Assembly: GCA_028753945.1 (NCBI GenBank)
Contig: JAPNXP010000014.1
Location: 5,270,001 to 5,334,000 of the forward strand
Source of the DNA: Hexactinellida sp. DTS-2022
Taxonomy: Eukaryota > Porifera > Hexactinellida
Direction: 5' to 3'
DNA: 64,000 nt
Position numbers and translations under genes: made by a program. Of the stretch, positions 30,167 through 41,800 are shown piece by piece (position 1 is the first letter of the stretch; each line of letters begins with the position of its first letter). Under the pieces are notes generated by a model. That model saw only the letters and a program-made list of their open reading frames with translations. It searched no databases and was not told where the DNA came from.

Positions 30167-33046
30167 ATGGAGATATCCCTAATCGACGAGAAGCTCTCCG
30201 TCTTCCCGGCAGACCTCCCCGCCTGCATAACATATCTGAACCTGCACTGCAACCGCATCGAGCGGCTGGAGAGGGAGGCGCTGCTGCCGATCTCGCAGAG
30301 CCTCCGGACGCTAGACATCAGCTCCAACCTCCTCGCGGACACGGACGGGATAGAGCTCTTGGTGTCTCTCTCCTCTCTCAATCTGGCCTGCAACCGAATA
30401 GCAGTGCTCACGCCCACCATAGCACTGCTCACGCACCTGGTCAGACTCGACCTCTCCTTCAACGCGCTGAGTGACGTCACTCCGCTACAGAACTTCTCCA
30501 CGGCTAACCATAACCTAAAGATACTACTCCTGCACGGCAACAAGCTGGACAGCGTCCCGCACCTCTCTAAGGTCCTGAAGAACAACGCAACCCTTCGAGA
30601 GCTGGTGCTCAGGCGGGAGGAGATAACCAACCCCCTCTGCCAGCTGGACTACAGGGCGCAGCTCTACGCCACGCTCACAGGCCTGCGGATACTGGACGGG
30701 GTGGACCCTGAAGGCGTGCGTGTGTCGCCCTCTGTGTCCCTCAACCTCATGCCAGAGCTGGACGAGCTGCTCCGGCTACAGTCCTCCTCTCTCCACTCCT
30801 CTCTCGAGTCGCCTCTGCCGCTGAAGGAGACTCCGCAGATCGACAGGGCCCTGAAGCTGTTCAGGGAGAACAGACTCCTGATTGTGGATGAGTCGAGTAG
30901 CTCGCTGGAGACCTCGGCCTCGGAAGCGGGGCAACCTGGTCACTCGGATAACCAGACGAGACTGCGGCACATAGAGGAGCTGCTAGTGCACATTCTCGAT
31001 AAAGATCTGGACACTACTCCGACAGAACCCAGCGACAGGGGAGGCTGCTTGGAATTTGATCCGTTCGAGGGACAGCACTCCCCTCCCACCTGTCTGCAGA
31101 AGCAGGGCGCCGGCGGGAAGCGAGAGGGCCCAGAGCAGCCCGCAGCCCCGGGCATGCGGGTACAAGGCCGGGGGCTGTCTCCGGGCCCGCAGAAGGGGCG
31201 TGCCGTGGCGAGACAGGAGTGCGACGTTAAACAGCTGGTGTGCGAGCTGGAGAGCGAGAGGGAGCGCAGATGGAAATCCGAAGAGGCCAGCAGGCGGCTG
31301 GTGGGGTTCGTAAGAGAGCTGCAGTCCAAGGAGGGGGCTGTGGTTAGGAAGCAGGAGATAGCAGTGGCCCACGGGGCCAGACTGGATAAAGTAATAGCTG
31401 AACAGGCCGCTAAGCTCAGAGACAGCGAGGAGCACATCCATGGCATGTCCGAGGAGCTGGCTGAGCTTAGGGTAGCCAGCGGGGACTGGAGAGGGAAAGA
31501 GGTGCGCTACCAGGACGCGCTTAAGAAGATACAGATAGTGTACAAGCAGCTGCAGTTTGAGCTGGGGAATAAGGACAGCGAGTTCCAGCAGGAGTTCTCT
31601 CTCCACCAGAGACAGCTGGAGAGCACTCAGCAGGAGCTGGCCATCGCTGCGCTCAGCAACGAGAGAACGCGGGATCAGCTGCAGCAGCTGCAGGCGCTGT
31701 TCGTTAGTCAGGAGCAGCAGAACCAGTGCGCAGTCGCCAGGATGATGCCCAGGGACGGAGAGGAGCTCAGACGGCTGGTAGGCGGAGAGCAGGAGCGACA
31801 CAGGGTGCAGGAGCAGGCTCTGGGTGACAAGTGCCGGTCCAAGGTAGAGGAGGGAGAGAGGCAGTACAGATCTCTCGAAGACGAGTTCCGCATGGCCCTG
31901 CGGATAGAAGCAGACAGGTATACGGACCTGGAAGCGAGGCATGAGCAACTGAGCGATGAGTTCTCGCACATACACAGCCAGCTGACTGCTGTGTCTCAGC
32001 GGGAGCAGAAAGCGACCCAGCTGGTATCGGACCTGACCCGCATGGTGAAGGAACAGAAGCAGAAGATACAAACGCTGACTCAGTCCAGTGACGGCATGCT
32101 CTGCGATTCGCAGGCCAGGATATGCTCCCTGCAGGAGGAGCTGGATGAGGCGAGACTCGTGGCGAGCAGCTACGAGCAGCTGCCAGCTGATCTCGCGCAG
32201 CTGCAGTCACAGCTGACAGCCGAGCGGGCTATCGCAGACGGACTGCGGCAGGAGAGAGAGCTGTGGAGCCAGGAGCTGGCCAAGCAAGGCGCCGCTCTGG
32301 CTCACGACCAGGGGAGACTGGAGGCACAGGTGGAGTCCCAGCGGTCCGAGCTGACACAGCTAGCCAGGCTGCTCAACGAGGAGAGAGACAACCTCAAGAT
32401 CAAGAGCAAGATTGCTGACGACCAGAATGGCTCTATCTCGGACCTCAAGCTGGCGGTTAGGACGGGTAAGGAGCAGCAGGCCAGCCTCGAGGTAAAGCTG
32501 AGAGAGATGGAGAGACACGTCTCGGAGCAGGCTGGGGACTGCCAACAGCTGGAGATGCAGTGCGAGGAGCTGTGCGGCCAAAGGCGAGAGCTGACACAGC
32601 GAGTGGAAGCCAGCGAGGAGGAGAATGCGAATGTTAAGGAAAAGTACTCCTATCTCAAGTCCCAGTGGAACGAGAAGGTTGGAGTGATTACTACGATAGA
32701 GAATGAGATGGCCCAGACTAAGCAGAAGTTCTCGGACCGAGAAGCGGAGTTCTTACGGGAGAAGGAGCGCATGGAACAGATGCAGGCAGAGACCAACCGG
32801 TATCGAGAGAAAATAGATTTCGAGAAGAAAGAAGCTCTACACGAGATGTCTGCCGAGTTCAATCGGAAGGTTTCAGAGGTGAGAGCAGAAGCGGAGACAC
32901 GAATCGCGGAAGCGCAGGAAAAGGAGAAAGAAGTGGAAGAGGAGATGAGAGCATTACTTTTCGAGATTTCGCAGGAACGTAAGCATACGCAGCTAAAGTT
33001 CCAAAAGCTTACCTCCACAATTCAAGATATTCAGAACAACTTTTGA
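30167..33046 (+). CDS. LRRCC1: Leucine-rich repeat and coiled-coil centrosomal protein 1
   Basis: The 959-residue protein has N-terminal leucine-rich repeats (about 1-190: LNLHCNRIERL, LDISSNLL, LNLACNRI, LDLSFNAL, LLHGNKL) with an LRR cap. A disordered stretch (about 190-350) is followed by a ~600-residue coiled coil. Local matches to vertebrate LRRCC1 include LEDEFRMALRIEADRYTDLE, VSDLTRMVKEQKQKI and WSQELAKQGAALAHDQGRLEAQVES. LRRCC1 is a distal-centriole lumen protein needed for centriole and cilium structure. The ATG at 30167 directly follows a ctctatag acceptor-like sequence. One exon, although the vertebrate gene has many. Confidence 0.93.
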   Translation: MEISLIDEKLSVFPADLPACITYLNLHCNRIERLEREALLPISQSLRTLDISSNLLADTDGIELLVSLSSLNLACNRIAVLTPTIALLTHLVRLDLSFNALSDVTPLQNFSTANHNLKILLLHGNKLDSVPHLSKVLKNNATLRELVLRREEITNPLCQLDYRAQLYATLTGLRILDGVDPEGVRVSPSVSLNLMPELDELLRLQSSSLHSSLESPLPLKETPQIDRALKLFRENRLLIVDESSSSLETSASEAGQPGHSDNQTRLRHIEELLVHILDKDLDTTPTEPSDRGGCLEFDPFEGQHSPPTCLQKQGAGGKREGPEQPAAPGMRVQGRGLSPGPQKGRAVARQECDVKQLVCELESERERRWKSEEASRRLVGFVRELQSKEGAVVRKQEIAVAHGARLDKVIAEQAAKLRDSEEHIHGMSEELAELRVASGDWRGKEVRYQDALKKIQIVYKQLQFELGNKDSEFQQEFSLHQRQLESTQQELAIAALSNERTRDQLQQLQALFVSQEQQNQCAVARMMPRDGEELRRLVGGEQERHRVQEQALGDKCRSKVEEGERQYRSLEDEFRMALRIEADRYTDLEARHEQLSDEFSHIHSQLTAVSQREQKATQLVSDLTRMVKEQKQKIQTLTQSSDGMLCDSQARICSLQEELDEARLVASSYEQLPADLAQLQSQLTAERAIADGLRQERELWSQELAKQGAALAHDQGRLEAQVESQRSELTQLARLLNEERDNLKIKSKIADDQNGSISDLKLAVRTGKEQQASLEVKLREMERHVSEQAGDCQQLEMQCEELCGQRRELTQRVEASEEENANVKEKYSYLKSQWNEKVGVITTIENEMAQTKQKFSDREAEFLREKERMEQMQAETNRYREKIDFEKKEALHEMSAEFNRKVSEVRAEAETRIAEAQEKEKEVEEEMRALLFEISQERKHTQLKFQKLTSTIQDIQNNF

Positions 33047-33190
33047 TGTCCTCGATTTCTACTTTTTATCCGCTATAAATCTGAAAATAGTATCCCATGT
33101 ACTATTATGAACTTACATTTACTTATATAACGATTTATTGTACATCTAATAGTATTTATTTTGCTTTAGCTATCTCACCCATACGAGACG

Positions 33191-33964
33191 ATGTCCAGCA
33201 CCACCCTAGAAGGACTCATAAACTCAGAGAAGGAGCCTTACAGAGAGGACTCCCAGTCCAAGTACTCCATACCTGGAGACGACGATTATCTGGAGTCAGG
33301 AGTCCACACAGGCTCGAAGGTGTCGCAAGCGTCTATTCACGTGAGACTCGGGTTCCTACGCAAGGTATACTTCCTTCTAGCGATGCAACTCACGCTCACA
33401 ACGATCGTAAGCTTTGCCTTCATAAAGCACGAAGGGATACGAGGCTTCATTGCTGCTCACCCCGGCCTGTTGACGCTGGATATGATTATTCTGTTTCCTA
33501 TTCTGTTTGCTCTGGTGTTCCTCAAAGACTCACACCCCACCAACCTGGTTCTGCTGTTTACATTCACCCTAGGCGAGTCTGTGATGGTAGGCCATATCGT
33601 GACCATGTACGAGCTGCACTCAGTCATCACTGCGTTCGTCCTTTCGCTCTCTGTGTTCTTTATCCTCACCATGTACACCCTGCAGTCCTCCTATGATTTC
33701 TCCACTTGGGGGGCCTGTCTGTTCACATTCCTTTGGATCCTGTTGGTAGGCAGCTTGGTGCATGTGTTATTCCCGACGGAAATAGGAGATTTCATGATCT
33801 CGATGGCTGGCGCTATTATATTCAGTGGCTTTATAATACTGGACACTCATATGATAATGCATAAAGTTAGCCCGGACGACTATATCTTGGCGACGATCAA
33901 TCTCTACCTGGACATGATCAATCTATTTCTTTACATCTTAAGGATGATGAAGAGAAGAGACTAA
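33191..33964 (+). CDS. TMBIM4: TMBIM4/Lifeguard 4 (Golgi anti-apoptotic protein) homologue
   Basis: The 257-residue protein has seven hydrophobic segments and is closest to TMBIM4. Markers are SIHVRLGFLRKVYFLLAMQLTLTT, LHSVITAFVLSLSVFFILTMYTLQSSYDFS, and the conserved di-aspartyl Ca2+-leak helix region GFIILDTHMIMHKVSPDDYILATINLYLDMINLFLYILR. These Golgi/ER proteins lower luminal calcium and dampen apoptosis. The N-terminal ~45 residues are polar and cytosolic. A tattttgctttag acceptor-like tract lies 21 bases before the ATG. One exon. Confidence 0.92.
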   Translation: MSSTTLEGLINSEKEPYREDSQSKYSIPGDDDYLESGVHTGSKVSQASIHVRLGFLRKVYFLLAMQLTLTTIVSFAFIKHEGIRGFIAAHPGLLTLDMIILFPILFALVFLKDSHPTNLVLLFTFTLGESVMVGHIVTMYELHSVITAFVLSLSVFFILTMYTLQSSYDFSTWGACLFTFLWILLVGSLVHVLFPTEIGDFMISMAGAIIFSGFIILDTHMIMHKVSPDDYILATINLYLDMINLFLYILRMMKRRD

Positions 33965-34207
33965 TTAGCCACGTAGTTACTTACGCTCAAATGATTTTTT
34001 GTTATTTGTAATTACTGTTATCTCCCCTTCCTTGAACGGACTGTGATACTGATTGGTTTGTGTGGCTAGCTTATAATTATATGAATATTAACCCCAGACT
34101 ATTCTAGTATATATTTTTAATACGTGTTAATATCTGTATCATGTTACGTAGTATACCCTACCGTATATAAGGTATCAGAATGAGTACAGTGTAAGTTCGG
34201 GTGAGTT

Positions 34208-37200
34208 ATGGGTTCAAATTTCACTTTCCTTGACTCCTTGTGCGAGCCTGTGTCCTCCTTCTGGAGACCGCTGGACGACCCTACGAAGGGCTATGACGAG
34301 ATAGACTTCACGCTCTGCTTCCAGGACACAATTCTCCTGTCTCTGCCTTGCATTCTGTTTGTTCTGGCTTTTCTCTTTCAAATTTTGTACTACAACAAAA
34401 CAAGCTTTCGCATTAGTGTTAACTACAAGAATGTGTCTAAGTTTCTGCTTGTCTGTCTCCTGGCTGGTGTTGCCTGTGCCGAGCTAGTCTACTCTATAGT
34501 GCGCCTTATACTCCTGCCGAACTCCGTGGCTCCATTCCAGATATACTCTCCCTTAATAGCAGTCGTAACTTTCCTGTTCTGTCTCTCTCTCATTCACTTC
34601 CATCGCATTCGCGGCATTTACACTGCGGGCATATTCCACGTTCTGTGGCTAACGCTAATGCTTTATGACATAATCAGGATCCGTACCTATTCTCTGGAAA
34701 TAGAAGGCACAACTGCTGCCAGTTCTGAGTATGTCTATTTGAGCATTGCTTGCGTGAATCTGTTGGTTCGTTCCACCTTGTTGTTCGTAACTCTGTTCCC
34801 TGACGCGATACCAGAGAGCTGGTTCAAAGGCATAGAAAAGCCCATCCCCGAAGAGAGAGCCACTTTCCTCTCCCAGATAACTTGGTGGTGGATGAATGGG
34901 CTCATATGGAAAGGCTACAGACGGGCCCTAGATAGGACGGACCTCTGGTCCCTCCCTAGATCGGAAATGACTGCTACATGTGCTCCCGCCTTTCGGAATA
35001 TTTGGGAGCATGAGTATCAGTCTAGATTGAAGAAGCTGGAAAAGAAACTCAAAGCGAATGGAGATGAGGATGTGTCGTTGAGAACAATGAAAGTTACTGA
35101 GAAGTCTCCTCTCATTCAGTCAGCGCCCGTCCATACGGACCCCCAACAAAATGCCAGTGATAAGAACTCCCTATTTATAAACTGTGTGTGGGTAATGGCT
35201 AAGGCATACTGGCTGCCGTTCCTCATTAGCGCTGTGTTGAAGCTTTGCAATGATACACTCGTTTTTGTCAGCCCCCAGGTTCTGAAGCTGATGATCTCAT
35301 TCATACAGAACACTGACGAGCCGTACTGGCACGGGATCGTATATGCTCTGTTGCTCATCTCTGTTTCCATTATACAGTCTATCTTCTTTCAATACCATTT
35401 CGATGTTGTGTTCCGTCTCGGCATGAACATCCGATGCTCTCTCATTAGCATGATCTATAGGAAGTCTCTCAGGCTGAGTGCAGAGGGCAAGCAGAAGTGT
35501 GCGACCGGAGAAGTCGTAAATCTGATGTCCGTGGACGCGCAGCGGTTTATGGATTTAACCACGTTTATTAATTACCTTTGGTCGGCTCCTTATCAAGCGA
35601 TTGTTTCAATCGTTTTCTTGTATTTCTCGATAAAATATGCAGTATTCTCTGGACTCATCGTCATGCTGATGCTAATTCCTATGAACAGTGTATTGGCCGC
35701 GATCAATCGAAAGATACAGGCCAAACAAATGGCATTGAAGGATAAGCGAATTAAGATAATGACAGAGATACTGAGTGGCATCAAGGTAATCAAGCTGTAC
35801 TCCTGGGAGTCCCCGCATACCGCTGAGATATTGTCCATTCGGGAGCAGGAAATGAGGATGCTCAAGTACTCTGCTATCCTAAGCGCTATTTCTAACTTCC
35901 TCTTCCAGACAGCGCCAGTGCTGGTGTCGCTTGTTTCGTTTGCAACTTTTGTTCTTACGGGTAACGAACTAACTGCAGAGATTGCTTTCGTTGCACTTTC
36001 TCTCTTCTCTATTCTTAGGATCCCTCTGGGAGTTCTGCCTTGGACGATATCAATGGTTGTAGAGTGCAGTGTGTCTGTCACGCGCCTGAACAAGTTCTTG
36101 AACCTCGAGGAACTTGATAAGAACTCTGTTAACTGGTCTCGGACAGATGTCATTGGCCAGCCAACAATTTCATTGAGAAATGTAACATATTCCTGGCTGA
36201 AGTCCGAACCACCCGTTTTGAAAAACTTGAATCTCAAAGTCACTCATGGTTCTCTATTATCGGTCATTGGCCAGGTTGGATCTGGCAAAACGTCCTTCCT
36301 AATGTCTCTGTTGGGAGAGATGGAGAAACTCAATGGGGAAGCTAGGATAGCAGGAACTGTTGCATTCGTTCCTCAAATCCCGTGGATGCAAAACGAGACC
36401 CTGAAGAACAACATTCTGTTCGGAGCGCCGGAAGACCGACACCGCTACCGAGACGTGCTGAGGGCCTGTGCGCTGGAGAGCGACATCAAGATCCTGCCCA
36501 CCGGGGACCAGACAGAGATAGGGGAGAAAGGCATCAACCTGAGCGGGGGTCAGAAGCAGCGGGTGAGCCTAGCCAGAGCCATCTATCAGGACTCGGATGT
36601 GTATTTCCTGGATGACACGCTGTCAGCTGTCGACGCACATGTCGGCCAGCACATCTACCAGGAGGTCATCGGCCCTAACGGTCTGTTGAAGAACAAAACC
36701 AGAATATTCGTTACGCACAACCTGAACTATGTCTCGGACAGTGATTACATCGTTATGTTTGAGAATGGTGCCATAACTGATGAAGGTACCTATGATGCTA
36801 TAATGCAATCAAACGGGCCGATAAGTCAACTAATAAGGCATTATGCGACAGTGGCGAAGCATGGCGAAGTTCCCATAGAGGCTGCTACGAATCTACCAAT
36901 AGAAACGGATGGGAAAGAGGGGGAGGATAAAGCTGATACGGTTGAGGAGAAAAAAGGAGAAATTATTTCGGAAGAGACGGTTGAATCAGGCGGCGTGCAA
37001 CTCAAAGTGCTCCTTGCCTATCTACGGTCTATCGGCGTGATTCTTTCTGTGTGTATTCTTCTGGCTTACATCGTTACAAACGTCGCTAATGGCGGCACGT
37101 CTCTCTGGCTAGCAAACTGGAGTAACCAGTACGATGTAGGACCTAACACTACTGGCAACTCGACTAATGGGACTACTGTGGATGTGGCGTACTACCTCGG

Positions 37201-38398
37201 GGTTTATGCAGGGCTGGGTTTCATTCAAGGGCTCTTCACATTAATATCTTCTTACCTGCTCGCAATAGGAGCAATATTCGCTTCCAGATACTTACATAAA
37301 ATACTTTTATTGAACGTCCTTCGATGTCCACTTTCCTTCTTCGACAAGACTCCCATCGGAAGAATAATCAACAGGTTCTCGAAAGACATTTATCTCATCG
37401 ATGAAACAATCCCCAGATCGATCAGCTCTTTCCTAAACGCTCTCTTCGGCATTATTTTAGTGTTCTTTATCATTTGCTATGCCACTCCCCTCTTTATAAC
37501 TGTCATTATTCCAATGGCCATATTCTACTTTGTGGTGCAGAGGATTTACGTTGCTACCTCTCGGCAGTTGAAGCGATTAGAGTCCATCTCCCGGTCTCCC
37601 ATTTATTCTCATTTCCAGGAATCTCTGAGCGGCGCTAGCAGCATCAGAGCCTATAAGAGACAGAACGATTTTATTCTGCAGAACGAGTTTCAGTTGGATT
37701 ACAACAATGAGGCGTACTACCCGAGTCTCTGCGCTAATCGCTGGTTAGGATTGCGGCTGGAAATCGTTGGTCATTTCGTTGTCTTCTTTGCAGCGATTTT
37801 CGCAGTAATTTCCAGGCAGCTCTCAATAACAAATGCGGGGCTGATTGGACTGTCGATCAGCTATGCTCTTAGTGCTACAAGTGTTCTGAACTGGCTGGTA
37901 CGAATGACCTCTGAGCTAGAGACTAATATTGTGGCCGTGGAGAGAGTTAAGGAGTACGCGGAGCTGGAACGAGAGGCTTCTCCGGTGACAGACAAGATCA
38001 ATCTCCCGGCCGACTGGCCGAAGCAGGGAGTGGTGCAGTTCAACAACTACAGTGTCCGTTACAGAAAGGACCTCGATCCGGTGATCGACAGGCTAGACCT
38101 GGAGATCAAGGGCGGCCAGAAACTGGCCATCGTGGGCAGAACAGGAGCGGGCAAATCCTCCCTGACTCTTGCGCTGTTCCGGATCCTGGAGGCAGACGGG
38201 GGGAGTATTGTTATTGACGGAGTTAACATAGCCGATGTGGGACTGGACGACTTGCGGTCCCGACTCACCATTATTCCCCAGGACCCGGTCCTGTTCTCTG
38301 GCACCCTCAGGTCCAATCTAGATCCCTTTGGTGAGTTAACTTTATGTATATATTTATTTATCAATCCAATGTTACATTGTTATGGTAAAGGTAGTTAG
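34208..38398 (+). CDS. ABCC (MRP1-type) transporter, copy 1, without its own final exon
   Basis: Full-length-type ABCC exporter: TMD0 (about residues 1-200), TMD1, NBD1, TMD2 and the start of NBD2. NBD1 is complete (Walker A GQVGSGKTS, signature LSGGQKQRVSLARA, Walker B VYFLDDTLSAVDAH). NBD2 has Walker A (GRTGAGKSS) and its Q-loop (IIPQDPVLFSG) but stops after NLDPF. There lies a splice donor (G|gtgagt, exon end 38330, phase 1). Unspliced, the frame runs 22 codons more to TAG at 38396-38398. The part with the NBD2 signature, Walker B and H-loop is nowhere in the 477 bp before copy 2. The only matching exon is 43097-43518, which is phase-compatible (G+AA gives Glu). Either the gene is a truncated tandem duplicate, with one crippled ATP site, or it splices over copy 2 to a shared last exon. 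Confidence 0.88.
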   Translation: MGSNFTFLDSLCEPVSSFWRPLDDPTKGYDEIDFTLCFQDTILLSLPCILFVLAFLFQILYYNKTSFRISVNYKNVSKFLLVCLLAGVACAELVYSIVRLILLPNSVAPFQIYSPLIAVVTFLFCLSLIHFHRIRGIYTAGIFHVLWLTLMLYDIIRIRTYSLEIEGTTAASSEYVYLSIACVNLLVRSTLLFVTLFPDAIPESWFKGIEKPIPEERATFLSQITWWWMNGLIWKGYRRALDRTDLWSLPRSEMTATCAPAFRNIWEHEYQSRLKKLEKKLKANGDEDVSLRTMKVTEKSPLIQSAPVHTDPQQNASDKNSLFINCVWVMAKAYWLPFLISAVLKLCNDTLVFVSPQVLKLMISFIQNTDEPYWHGIVYALLLISVSIIQSIFFQYHFDVVFRLGMNIRCSLISMIYRKSLRLSAEGKQKCATGEVVNLMSVDAQRFMDLTTFINYLWSAPYQAIVSIVFLYFSIKYAVFSGLIVMLMLIPMNSVLAAINRKIQAKQMALKDKRIKIMTEILSGIKVIKLYSWESPHTAEILSIREQEMRMLKYSAILSAISNFLFQTAPVLVSLVSFATFVLTGNELTAEIAFVALSLFSILRIPLGVLPWTISMVVECSVSVTRLNKFLNLEELDKNSVNWSRTDVIGQPTISLRNVTYSWLKSEPPVLKNLNLKVTHGSLLSVIGQVGSGKTSFLMSLLGEMEKLNGEARIAGTVAFVPQIPWMQNETLKNNILFGAPEDRHRYRDVLRACALESDIKILPTGDQTEIGEKGINLSGGQKQRVSLARAIYQDSDVYFLDDTLSAVDAHVGQHIYQEVIGPNGLLKNKTRIFVTHNLNYVSDSDYIVMFENGAITDEGTYDAIMQSNGPISQLIRHYATVAKHGEVPIEAATNLPIETDGKEGEDKADTVEEKKGEIISEETVESGGVQLKVLLAYLRSIGVILSVCILLAYIVTNVANGGTSLWLANWSNQYDVGPNTTGNSTNGTTVDVAYYLGVYAGLGFIQGLFTLISSYLLAIGAIFASRYLHKILLLNVLRCPLSFFDKTPIGRIINRFSKDIYLIDETIPRSISSFLNALFGIILVFFIICYATPLFITVIIPMAIFYFVVQRIYVATSRQLKRLESISRSPIYSHFQESLSGASSIRAYKRQNDFILQNEFQLDYNNEAYYPSLCANRWLGLRLEIVGHFVVFFAAIFAVISRQLSITNAGLIGLSISYALSATSVLNWLVRMTSELETNIVAVERVKEYAELEREASPVTDKINLPADWPKQGVVQFNNYSVRYRKDLDPVIDRLDLEIKGGQKLAIVGRTGAGKSSLTLALFRILEADGGSIVIDGVNIADVGLDDLRSRLTIIPQDPVLFSGTLRSNLDPFGELTLCIYLFINPMLHCYGKGS

Positions 38399-38807
38399 AA
38401 ATTATATACCAATTGAGTTGTAGTATTCACTTAGTGATAATAATTTATGCAGGTAGTCAGTTGAATTAATTGATACCACCAAAGGTCATTTCTTATTATA
38501 AAAACGCCCCAGGATATCAAGTAGCTATTTGGAGACGTAATAGTGTGTAACTCATGATTAATTCAAGAATAACACAATTCCCTAAATAGACTAATTAATG
38601 TTTCAGTCATTTGATTCCGATTGTAATTCACTTAGCACATAAATGTAAACTTGATATCAGATGCCCACTCATTAGGACCTATAAATACAGACATTTCTGA
38701 CTCTAAAGAAGTTCCTAGTTCCCTTATATTATATCTTACAAATAACAATTGAGTTGTAACTTGCTGGGTTGCCACATTTCATTAGCACTTCGACATTTTA
38801 ATCGCAA
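38399..38807. other. Spacer between the two ABCC genes
   Basis: AT-rich, 409 bases. I looked for a last NBD2 exon (LSVGQ, Walker B) in the three forward frames and did not find one. It must contain the copy 2 promoter or an intron if the shared-exon model holds. Confidence 0.6.
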
Positions 38808-41800
38808 ATGGCTTCCAACTCCACATTTCTCTATTCCTACTGTCAGCCAGTCTCGCGGTTCTGGGGCGGGCTAGAGAACCCGAGCCGCGGCTACGACGAA
38901 ATAGACATATCTCTCTGCTTTCAGGACACTGTTCTGCTGGCCGGAGTAAGCCTTGTGTTCTGTCTCGCGACTCTAACTCAAATCCTGTACTACCGTAAGA
39001 CTAACTTCCGTATTCCCTTAACGCTGGTGAGTCTGCTAAAGGAGTTGTTCATCTCCTTAGACATCTTAGTGGTGGCAGCAGAAGCGATATTCGCAGTCTA
39101 CATGTACATTGTTAACCAGGACTCTATTGGAATCTTTCAAATCGTAACCCCTATCGTAGTATGCTGTACATTGTTCGTTGCATTGATATTGGTGCAGTAT
39201 CACCGGTTCAGAGGCATATTCACTTCTGCGCTCTTTCACATATATTGGTTCGTACTGGTGCTGCATGATGGTATAAAGATCCGGACATACTCGCTAGACA
39301 TTGAAGGTCACGTTTTAAAGCAGCCTTACAGCACAACTACCAGTCCTGTGTTCCTCTCTTTCACTTGTCTAAACTTGCTAATCAGGTTAATCCTGCTAAT
39401 CGTAACGCTATTTTCTGACAAAATACCCGAGAGCTGGTTCAAAGGGATAGAAAAACCAATCCCAGAAGAGAGAGCCACCTTTCTCTCCCAGATAACTTGG
39501 TGGTGGCTGAATGGGCTGATCATCACTGGGTTCAGACGGACCCTGGAGAGATCCGACCTCTGGTCCCTCAACAGGGCAGACACGACCGAGCATTGTGCGC
39601 CGCAATTCAGGCACTCGTGGGAGAACGAACTTCGTAAGAAACAAGCGAAATTAGCAAACAGGCCGCATATTAATCAACATGAGTTGTTGTTGAATACGAT
39701 TAAAAAGTCCAGCGAGAAAGACCCCCTCTTACAGTCTGCAGAAGGTAAGAGCGCTCGGAAGAAAGAACCTGAAAACCCACTCTTTGTTAGTACTCTCACA
39801 ATCTTGGTAAAGAGCTACTGGTTCCCATTTCTGGTAACTGGTACGTTCAAACTTATACACGACTCGTTAATATTCGTCAGTCCCCAGATCCTGAGTCTCC
39901 TGATTGGGTTCGTACAGGACCCGAGTGAGCCTTACTGGCACGGGATCGTATACGCTCTAATACTCTTACTTGTGTCCATATTGCAGTCAGTTTTACTTCA
40001 CCAGTACTTCCAGAAGGGCTTCGTGCTCGGAATGAACATCCGTACAGCGTTGGTTAACGTTATTTATAGGAAGGCCCTCAGGCTTAGCCACGAGTCTCGC
40101 CAGAAGACTACCATTGGAGAGATTGTGAACTTGATGTCCGTGGACGCTCAGAGGTTTATGGATTTAATGACGTACATTCACATGATTTGGTCAGCTCCTT
40201 TCCAAGTTATCCTCTCAGTTATATTCCTATATTTCACAATAGGGTATTCGGTTTGTGCCGGGCTATTTGTCATGGTCATGATGATTCCAATTAATGGTGT
40301 GATCGCAGCGATCAATCGAAAGTTGCAGAGAATTCAAATGGAGTTGAAAGATAAACGAATTAAGACCATAACAGAGATATTGAACGGTATAAAAGTAATC
40401 AAATTATACGCTTGGGAAATTCCTAACCAGGAGGAAGTGTTGGAGATTCGAGAACAAGAAATGAAGGTTCTCAAGTACAGCGCGATTCTAGCGGCTGTGG
40501 CTACTTTCACCTGGATGACGGCTCCACTCCTGGTGGCCGTGGCATCATTTGCTACGTATGTCCTGGCGGGAAATCCTCTTACGCCCCAAGTCGCATTCGT
40601 AGCTCTGTCGCTCTTCAATATTTTGAGATTCCCCATGAGCATGCTGCCATTCCTAGTCTCCTTTCTCGTTGAATGCAGCGTGTCAATAACGAGGATGAAC
40701 AAATTCCTAAATCACGAAGATTTGGATCCTAATAGCGTTAAGTGGTCGAAAAACCCTGCGATATTAGGGGAAGCTGCTATTCTGGTTCAACACGCCGACT
40801 TTGGCTGGACGAAGGGCGGAGAGCCGGTCCTGAAAAACATCAACATACGGGTTGACCCGGGTACACTGATCTCTATCGTCGGGCAAGTGGGCACGGGGAA
40901 GAGTTCCTTCCTGATGGCTCTGTTGGGAGAGATGGACAAACATCGCGGAGACGCTAGACTACAAGGATCCGTTGCATTTGTTCCTCAAATTCCGTGGATG
41001 CAAAACGAGACCCTGAAGAACAACATTCTGTTCGGAGCGCCGGAAGACCGACACCGCTACCGAGACGTGCTGAGGGCCTGTGCGCTGGAGAGCGACATCA
41101 AGATCCTGCCCACCGGGGACCAGACAGAGATAGGGGAGAAAGGCATCAACCTGAGTGGGGGTCAGAAGCAGCGGGTGAACCTAGCCAGAGCCATCTATCA
41201 GGACTCGGATGTGTATTTCCTGGATGACACGCTGTCAGCTGTCGACGCGCATGTCGGCCAGCACATCTACCAGGAGGTCATCGGCCCTAACGGTCTGTTG
41301 AAGAACAAAACCAGAATATTCGTTACGCACAACCTGAACTATGTCTCGGAAAGTGATTACATTGTTATGTTTGAGAACGGGACAATAGTAGAGCAGGGGG
41401 AGTACGGCGCTGTGCTCAGAGCTAACGGACAGATCGCTCAGCTGATCGAGACCTTCGCGACAACTGGCACCACTGCAGCTTCGCCAGGAGCAGACGGAGA
41501 TGGAAATGAAGAGGCGACTCCGATAAGTCCAACTGGGGTCGTGTCTCCCACTCAGTTACAGAGGCAGAAAAGCGAAATCGGGAAGCCTGCTGATACGAAT
41601 GCCGGGACTATCATTGATGAGGAAAAAGCAGATTCTGGCCGTGTGAGTATGCAGGTGGTATACGTCTACGTGAAGTCTATTGGCCTGATACTTTCAACCT
41701 GCATTATGATATTCTACATTCTAACATATGTCGCTAGCGGGGGTACATCGATCTGGCTTGCCTTCTGGAGTAATCAGTATCTCCCGAATCCGAACTCTAC

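Noticed and set aside
30983-32071. 362-codon minus-strand frame opposite LRRCC1
   Set aside because: Leu-rich antisense shadow of the coiled-coil sequence; LRRCC1 is clearly the real gene.
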